Shown here: piece after piece, positions 60,353-64,000 of the stretch
How the letters are laid out: the number at the start of each line of letters is the position of its first letter
Position numbering within the stretch: the first letter of the stretch is position 1
From: Pseudolabrys sp.
Lineage (GTDB): Bacteria; Pseudomonadota; Alphaproteobacteria; Rhizobiales; Xanthobacteraceae
Direction of reading: 5' to 3'
Length of the DNA stretch: 64,000 nt
Assembly (NCBI GenBank): GCA_022841665.1
Contig: JALHRB010000010.1
Location: forward strand, 1-64,000
Notes under the pieces: model-generated
The model's input: only the letters and a program-made list of their open reading frames with translations
Database searches by the model: none
What the model was told of the DNA's origin: nothing
Program-made: the position numbers and the translations under genes

Positions 60353-62452
60353 ATGAATCAGACGGTGCGCCTCCCCGACGCCAGGCGGATCGGCCATTCG
60401 GCCTGTCCGCACGACTGCCCGTCCACCTGCGCGCTCGAGGTCGAGCTCATCGACGCGCGCACCATCGGGCGCGTGCGGGGCTCAAAAGACAACGACTACA
60501 CGGCAGGCGTGATCTGCGCGAAGGTGGCGCGCTACGCCGAGCGCGAGCACCACGCCGATCGCTTGCTGCGCCCGCTGCGCCGCGTGGGGCGCAAAGGCTC
60601 CGGCCAGTTCGCTCCGATCTCGTGGGACGACGCGCTCGACCTCGTCGCCGAGCAATTCCTGCAAGCCGAGCAGCGGCACGGCGCCGAAAGCGTGTGGCCC
60701 TATTTCTATGCCGGCACCATGGGCCTGGTGATGCGCGACGGCATCAACCGCCTGCGCCACGCCAAGAAATATTCCGGCTTTCATTCCACCATCTGCGTCA
60801 ACCCGGCCTATGCCGGCTTTGCCGCCGGGGTGGGGCGCATCGCGGGGCCCGATCCGCGCGAGATGGCGAAGTCGGACCTGGTGGTGATCTGGGGCACCAA
60901 TGCGGTGAACACCCAGGTCAACGTGATGACGCACGCGACGCGCGCCCGCAAGGAGCGCGGGGCCAAGATCGCGGCGGTCGACATCTACATGAACGGCACC
61001 ATGGAGCAGGCCGATCTGCCGGTGCTGGTAAAGCCCGGTACCGACGCCGCGCTCGCCTGCGCGGTGATGCATTGCCTGTTCCGGGACGGCAAGGCCGACT
61101 GGGATTATCTCGACAAATACACCGACGCGCCGCGCGAACTGGAAACGCACCTCAAAACGCGCGATCCGGCCTGGGCGTCGCGCATCACCGGCACGCCGGT
61201 CGAAACCATCGAAGCCTTCGCCAGGCTGATCGGCGAGCGCAAGCGCGCTTACTTCCGCCTCGGCTACGGTTTTGCGCGCTCGCGCAACGGCGCGGCCAAC
61301 ATGCACGCGGCGAGCTGCATCGCGGCGGTGACGGGGGCGTGGGCGCTCGAAGGCGGCGGGGCCTTCCACAACAATGCCGACATCTACCGGCTCGACAAAA
61401 CGCTGATCGAAGGACTCGAGGTGCGCGACCCGTCGGTACGCATGCTAGACCAATCGCGCATCGGTGCGATCTTGACCGGCGAGCGCGAAGCCCTGATGGG
61501 CGGCGGACCGGTGACTGCACTGCTGGTCCAGAACACCAACCCGGTGTCGGTCGCGCCCGACCAGAACAAGGTCAAGCAGGGCTTCGCGCGCGAGGACCTG
61601 TTTGTCTGCGTGCACGAGCAATTCATGACCGAAACCGCCACGATGGCCGACGTCGTGCTGCCGGCGACGACCTTCCTCGAGCACGACGACGTCTATCGCG
61701 GCGGCGGGCATCAATACATCATCCTCGGGCCCAAGCTGGTCGAGCCGCCGGGCGAATGCCGCAACAACCACGAGGTGATCGCCGCGCTGGCCAAACGCGT
61801 CGGCGCGTCACATCCGGGCTTCGCCAAGAGCCCGCGCGAATTGATCGACCAGATGCTGCGCGTGTCGAAGCGCGGCACGCTCGAAGAGCTGGAGGCGAAC
61901 CGCTGGATCGATTGCCAGCCGCCGTTCCGGCAGGCGCATTACCTCGACGGCTTCCCCTGGCCGGACGGCAAATTCCGTTTCAAGCCCGAGTGGGAGAAGG
62001 TGCCGTTCCGCAGCCCTTATCAGTCGGGCCCGGTGTCGGAGATGCCGCGGCTGCCGGACTACTGGGCCGCGGTGGAGGAGGCCGATGCCGCACATCCGTT
62101 CCGCCTCGCCACGTCGCCCGCGCGCGGATTTCTGAATTCCACTTTCACCGAGACGCCGACCTCGCTCGCCAGCGAGAAGCGGCCGACGGTGATGATCCAT
62201 CCGGACGATGCGGCCGGGCAGGGGATCGCCGACGGCGATTATGTCGTGCTCGGCAATACGCGCGGCGAGGTGCGCCTGCATGCCAAGCTGTTCGACGGCC
62301 TGCGGCGCGGCGTGCTGATCGCTGAATCGATCTGGCCGAACGCGGCTTACGCCGATGGCAAAGGCATCAACACGCTCACCGGCGCCGACCCGATCGCGCC
62401 TTACGGCGGCGCCGCCTTCCACGACAACAAGGTTTGGATCAGGCGCGCCTGA
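60353..62452 (+). CDS. Molybdopterin-dependent oxidoreductase with [4Fe-4S] cluster
   Basis: 699 residues, DMSO reductase superfamily. The N-terminal cluster site is complete: Cys18, Cys22, Cys26 (CPHDCPSTC) and Cys55 (GVICAKV). VVIWGTNAVNTQVNVM, VLVKPGTDAALACAV and the C-terminal MHPDDA-like and IWPNAAYADGKGINTLT parts bind the bis-molybdopterin cofactor. There is no twin-arginine signal, so it stays in the cytoplasm. No electron-transfer subunit or chaperone gene adjoins it, and the ligand to molybdenum cannot be assigned by eye. Relatives are annotated as formate dehydrogenase-like or biotin-sulfoxide-like; the substrate is open. Confidence 0.85.
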   Translation: MNQTVRLPDARRIGHSACPHDCPSTCALEVELIDARTIGRVRGSKDNDYTAGVICAKVARYAEREHHADRLLRPLRRVGRKGSGQFAPISWDDALDLVAEQFLQAEQRHGAESVWPYFYAGTMGLVMRDGINRLRHAKKYSGFHSTICVNPAYAGFAAGVGRIAGPDPREMAKSDLVVIWGTNAVNTQVNVMTHATRARKERGAKIAAVDIYMNGTMEQADLPVLVKPGTDAALACAVMHCLFRDGKADWDYLDKYTDAPRELETHLKTRDPAWASRITGTPVETIEAFARLIGERKRAYFRLGYGFARSRNGAANMHAASCIAAVTGAWALEGGGAFHNNADIYRLDKTLIEGLEVRDPSVRMLDQSRIGAILTGEREALMGGGPVTALLVQNTNPVSVAPDQNKVKQGFAREDLFVCVHEQFMTETATMADVVLPATTFLEHDDVYRGGGHQYIILGPKLVEPPGECRNNHEVIAALAKRVGASHPGFAKSPRELIDQMLRVSKRGTLEELEANRWIDCQPPFRQAHYLDGFPWPDGKFRFKPEWEKVPFRSPYQSGPVSEMPRLPDYWAAVEEADAAHPFRLATSPARGFLNSTFTETPTSLASEKRPTVMIHPDDAAGQGIADGDYVVLGNTRGEVRLHAKLFDGLRRGVLIAESIWPNAAYADGKGINTLTGADPIAPYGGAAFHDNKVWIRRA

Positions 62453-62468
62453 GGCGCCGAAGCAAAAA

Positions 62469-62489
62469 GCGCGGGCTTGCGGCCCGCGC
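62469..62489 (+). terminator. Intrinsic-type hairpin after the molybdopterin gene
   Basis: GCGCGGGC and GCCCGCGC pair perfectly around TTGCG, 16 bp after the stop; an A-run precedes it (AAAAA) and the DoxX stop lies 27 bp on, so on the minus strand the stem is followed by a T-run and can also end doxX transcription. Confidence 0.65.
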
Positions 62490-62516
62490 CTTCGCTCGAC
62501 GATGTCAGATGTGCGC

Positions 62517-62969
62517 TTAGAGCGTCTTGCCGAGCTTCGCGTCCACCGAATACTGGCCGCCGCCGCGAATGGCGATCATGAAGCACACGATCCCCAGGAA
62601 CAGCACGTACTCGTAGCCTCCGGCGCCGACCGCGAAGCCCTTCGCCCAGTGCGCGGCAAACATCGCAATCAGCAGCTCGATGGCGAGCGCTGCCGCGAAG
62701 AAGCGCGTGAACAGCCCCACAACAAGCGCGGCGCCGCCGACGATCTCGAAGAAGATCGCCAGGACTGCGAACCAGCGCGGCAAGCCATAATTGGTGGCGA
62801 AAGCATTGCCGATGGCCTCCGCGCCGCGCCCCCATTTCGGCCAGCCATGCATGATCATGATCCAGCCGAACACGACGCGGGTGATCGCATAAGCGATCGG
62901 CTCCACCGCCGCGTAGAATCCTGCCAGGCCGGGAAAAATAAGTTTTTCGTTGCTAGTGCTTCCGTTCAC
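62517..62969 (-). CDS. DoxX-family membrane protein
   Basis: 150 residues from a GTG at 62969, with AAGGGGGA just upstream; the frame opens 17 codons earlier. Four helices with the DoxX marks: ITRVVFGWIMIMHGWPKWG, FEIVGGAALVVGLFTRFFAAALAIELLIAMFAAHWAKGF, YEYVLFLGIVCFMIAIRGGG. DoxX relatives are quinone-linked or stress-induced membrane proteins. A single gene, followed by a strong hairpin. The GC-poor dyad at 63025-63042 lies in front of it. Confidence 0.85.
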   Translation of the reverse strand: MNGSTSNEKLIFPGLAGFYAAVEPIAYAITRVVFGWIMIMHGWPKWGRGAEAIGNAFATNYGLPRWFAVLAIFFEIVGGAALVVGLFTRFFAAALAIELLIAMFAAHWAKGFAVGAGGYEYVLFLGIVCFMIAIRGGGQYSVDAKLGKTL

Positions 62970-63024
62970 GTCATCCCCCTTCGTTTCTTGGGCATTTCGC
63001 CGTCCGGCTGGGCGGCACAATGTT

Positions 63025-63042
63025 TTATACTAAAGTCTATAA
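63025..63042 (-). promoter_or_regulatory. AT-rich dyad before doxX
   Basis: TTATACTAAAGTCTATAA has inverted ends TTATA and TATAA around CTAAAGTC, 56-73 bp before the doxX GTG, in an otherwise GC-rich region. It could hold the -10 element (TATAGA or TATAAA on the minus strand) and an operator. No regulator gene is next to it. Confidence 0.3.
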
Positions 63043-63111
63043 CCCCGGGGCCACCGCGGTATTCCGCGGCGCGGGCACAATTCCGTGAGCGGTGGAAAAC
63101 CAGCGGGTATT

Positions 63112-63765
63112 TTATGCTTCCGGGGCCAGAAAGGCGCCGTCTGGCATGGCGGCGCCGTCGGTCCGGCAGCGGCCGGCCACAATGCGCACGCGCCCTTCGG
63201 CAACCAGTTTGAGCGCCAGCGAATAAATCCGGTGCTCGACCTGGATCACCCGGGCGGCCAGCGTCTCCTCGGAGTCGTCATCCCGCACGGCAACAGCCGC
63301 CTGCGCCACGATCGGTCCGGAATCCATCTCCGGCACCACGAAATGCACGGTCGCGCCGTGCAGCTTCACGCCGGCCTCCAGGGCGCGCTTGTGCGTGTCG
63401 AGACCCTTGAACGAGGGCAGGAGGGCGGGGTGGATGTTGAGCATGCGTCCCTCCCATCGCCCGACGAAATCGGCGGTGAGCAGGCGCATGAAGCCGGCGA
63501 GGCACACGATCTCGACGCGGTGCTTTTCCAGCGCCGCCTGCAACGCTCGTTCGAAAGCGGGCCGGTCTTTCCCGAATGTTGTGTGGTCGACGGTCTCGGT
63601 GGCGATGCCGGCGGCGCGCGCGGTGGAAAGCCCGCCGGCGTCGGGACGGTTCGACAGGACCAGCACGATCTCGGCCGGGTAGGTTTTGTCCTTCGCGGCT
63701 TCGATCAACGCCGCCATGTTGGAGCCGCGGCCGGAGATGAGAACGGCGACGCGTTTGCGGCTCAT
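63112..63765 (-). CDS. purN: Phosphoribosylglycinamide formyltransferase
   Basis: 217 residues from the ATG at 63765. Adds the formyl group to GAR with 10-formyl-THF. Catalytic Asn110, His112 (NIHPALLPSFKG) and Asp148 (PEMDSGPI) are present, as are SGRGSNM and LHGATVHFV. The start lies 4 bp after the purM stop: the usual purM-purN operon. Confidence 0.95.
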   Translation of the reverse strand: MSRKRVAVLISGRGSNMAALIEAAKDKTYPAEIVLVLSNRPDAGGLSTARAAGIATETVDHTTFGKDRPAFERALQAALEKHRVEIVCLAGFMRLLTADFVGRWEGRMLNIHPALLPSFKGLDTHKRALEAGVKLHGATVHFVVPEMDSGPIVAQAAVAVRDDDSEETLAARVIQVEHRIYSLALKLVAEGRVRIVAGRCRTDGAAMPDGAFLAPEA

Positions 63766-63769
63766 GCCG

Positions 63770-64000
63770 TCACCCGGCGAGATCGAGCGCGTTGTCGTAG
63801 ACGACGCGCGGCTCGGCATCGGCCTTGATGACCTTGCCGATGACGAAGGACTGTTCGCCGGCCTGTGTGAAGGCGGCGCCGACGCGGTCGGCATCCTTGG
63901 CCGCGGCGATGACGATCATGCCGATGCCGCAGTTGAAGGTGCGCAGCATTTCCGGCTGCGCGATGTCGCCGGCCGCGGCCAGCCATTTGAACACCGGCGG
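63770..64000 (-). CDS. purM: Phosphoribosylformylglycinamidine cyclo-ligase, C-terminal part
   Basis: Only the last 76 or so codons are in the window; the gene continues past the right edge. PPVFKWLAAAGDIAQPEMLRTFNCGIGM and the final VIGKVIKADAEPRVVYDN are unmistakable PurM. It catalyses ring closure to AIR, the step after the FGAM synthetase. It is followed 4 bp on by purN. Confidence 0.95.
   Translation of the reverse strand, partial: PPVFKWLAAAGDIAQPEMLRTFNCGIGMIVIAAAKDADRVGAAFTQAGEQSFVIGKVIKADAEPRVVYDNALDLAG

Noticed and set aside
1-64000. tRNA, rRNA or CRISPR features
   Set aside because: I found no GGTTCGAxTCC-like T-arm with a cloverleaf, no rRNA-like stretch, and no regularly spaced short repeats.

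Overview
This 64 kb window is GC-rich, densely packed bacterial chromosome. Gene content and order point to an alphaproteobacterium of the Hyphomicrobiales (Rhizobiales), in the Nitrobacteraceae/Xanthobacteraceae neighbourhood. The evidence is the block order rpsF-rpsR-DUF2232-rplI, dnaB, alr, radA, cvpA-purF, a fabD-fabG-acpP-fabF-mltG-yicC-gmk run, an rsmA-pdxA-surA-lptD-lptG-lptF run divergent from pepA-holC, an alphaproteobacterial-type LexA box, and dispersed palindromic repeats of the rhizobial type. I cannot name the species. I see no tRNA, rRNA, CRISPR array, transposase or integrase.

Layout. 1-7.1 kb: a secreted lipase-like hydrolase, a YghU glutathione transferase, an ArsC/Spx-like protein, a tightly coupled pair (periplasmic TRAP-type solute-binding protein plus membrane GGDEF-EAL enzyme), and a tandem universal stress protein with an FNR/FixK-type box placed at about -41.5. 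7.2-14 kb: prfC (release factor 3), then an ABC-importer/lyase operon with a divergent GntR regulator, then a 93-bp second copy of the prfC 3' end. The duplicated prfC end brackets the catabolic cassette and looks like the footprint of an insertion. 14-20 kb: a response regulator, an orphan tricarboxylate-binding protein, an NnrU-family membrane protein, panB, and a YfgM-like protein, a lipoprotein and der. 20-26.5 kb: an SDR, a two-component pair whose kinase carries an ethylene-receptor-like N-terminus, then purF, cvpA and radA. 26.5-35 kb: a small secreted Gly/Pro-rich protein with a strong promoter, alr, dnaB, cfa, a CxxCH protein with a Lys/Pro/Ala/Glu tail, and the small ribosomal-protein operon. 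35-50 kb: type II fatty-acid synthesis, envelope growth (mltG), gmk, then outer-membrane LPS assembly (surA-like, lptD, lptG, lptF) with rsmA and pdxA. 50-64 kb: pepA, a ParD/ParE-like toxin-antitoxin pair wedged before holC, a lipoprotein, a small exported protein overlapping a chemoreceptor with an abnormal C-terminus, an ABC-F ATPase, a tartrate/D-malate-type dehydrogenase, DinB, ndk, TerC, a molybdopterin oxidoreductase, DoxX, purN and the 3' end of purM.

Most of the window is housekeeping: lipid, LPS, purine and translation genes with short spacings and several ATGA-type overlaps. The accessory content lies in the prfC-flanked cassette, the sensor genes (GGDEF-EAL with its binding protein, ETR1-like kinase, chemoreceptor), the toxin-antitoxin pair and the small exported proteins. 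Five of the dispersed palindromic elements end within ten bases of the stop codon of a minus-strand gene, so they probably act as 3'-end structures of those messages.
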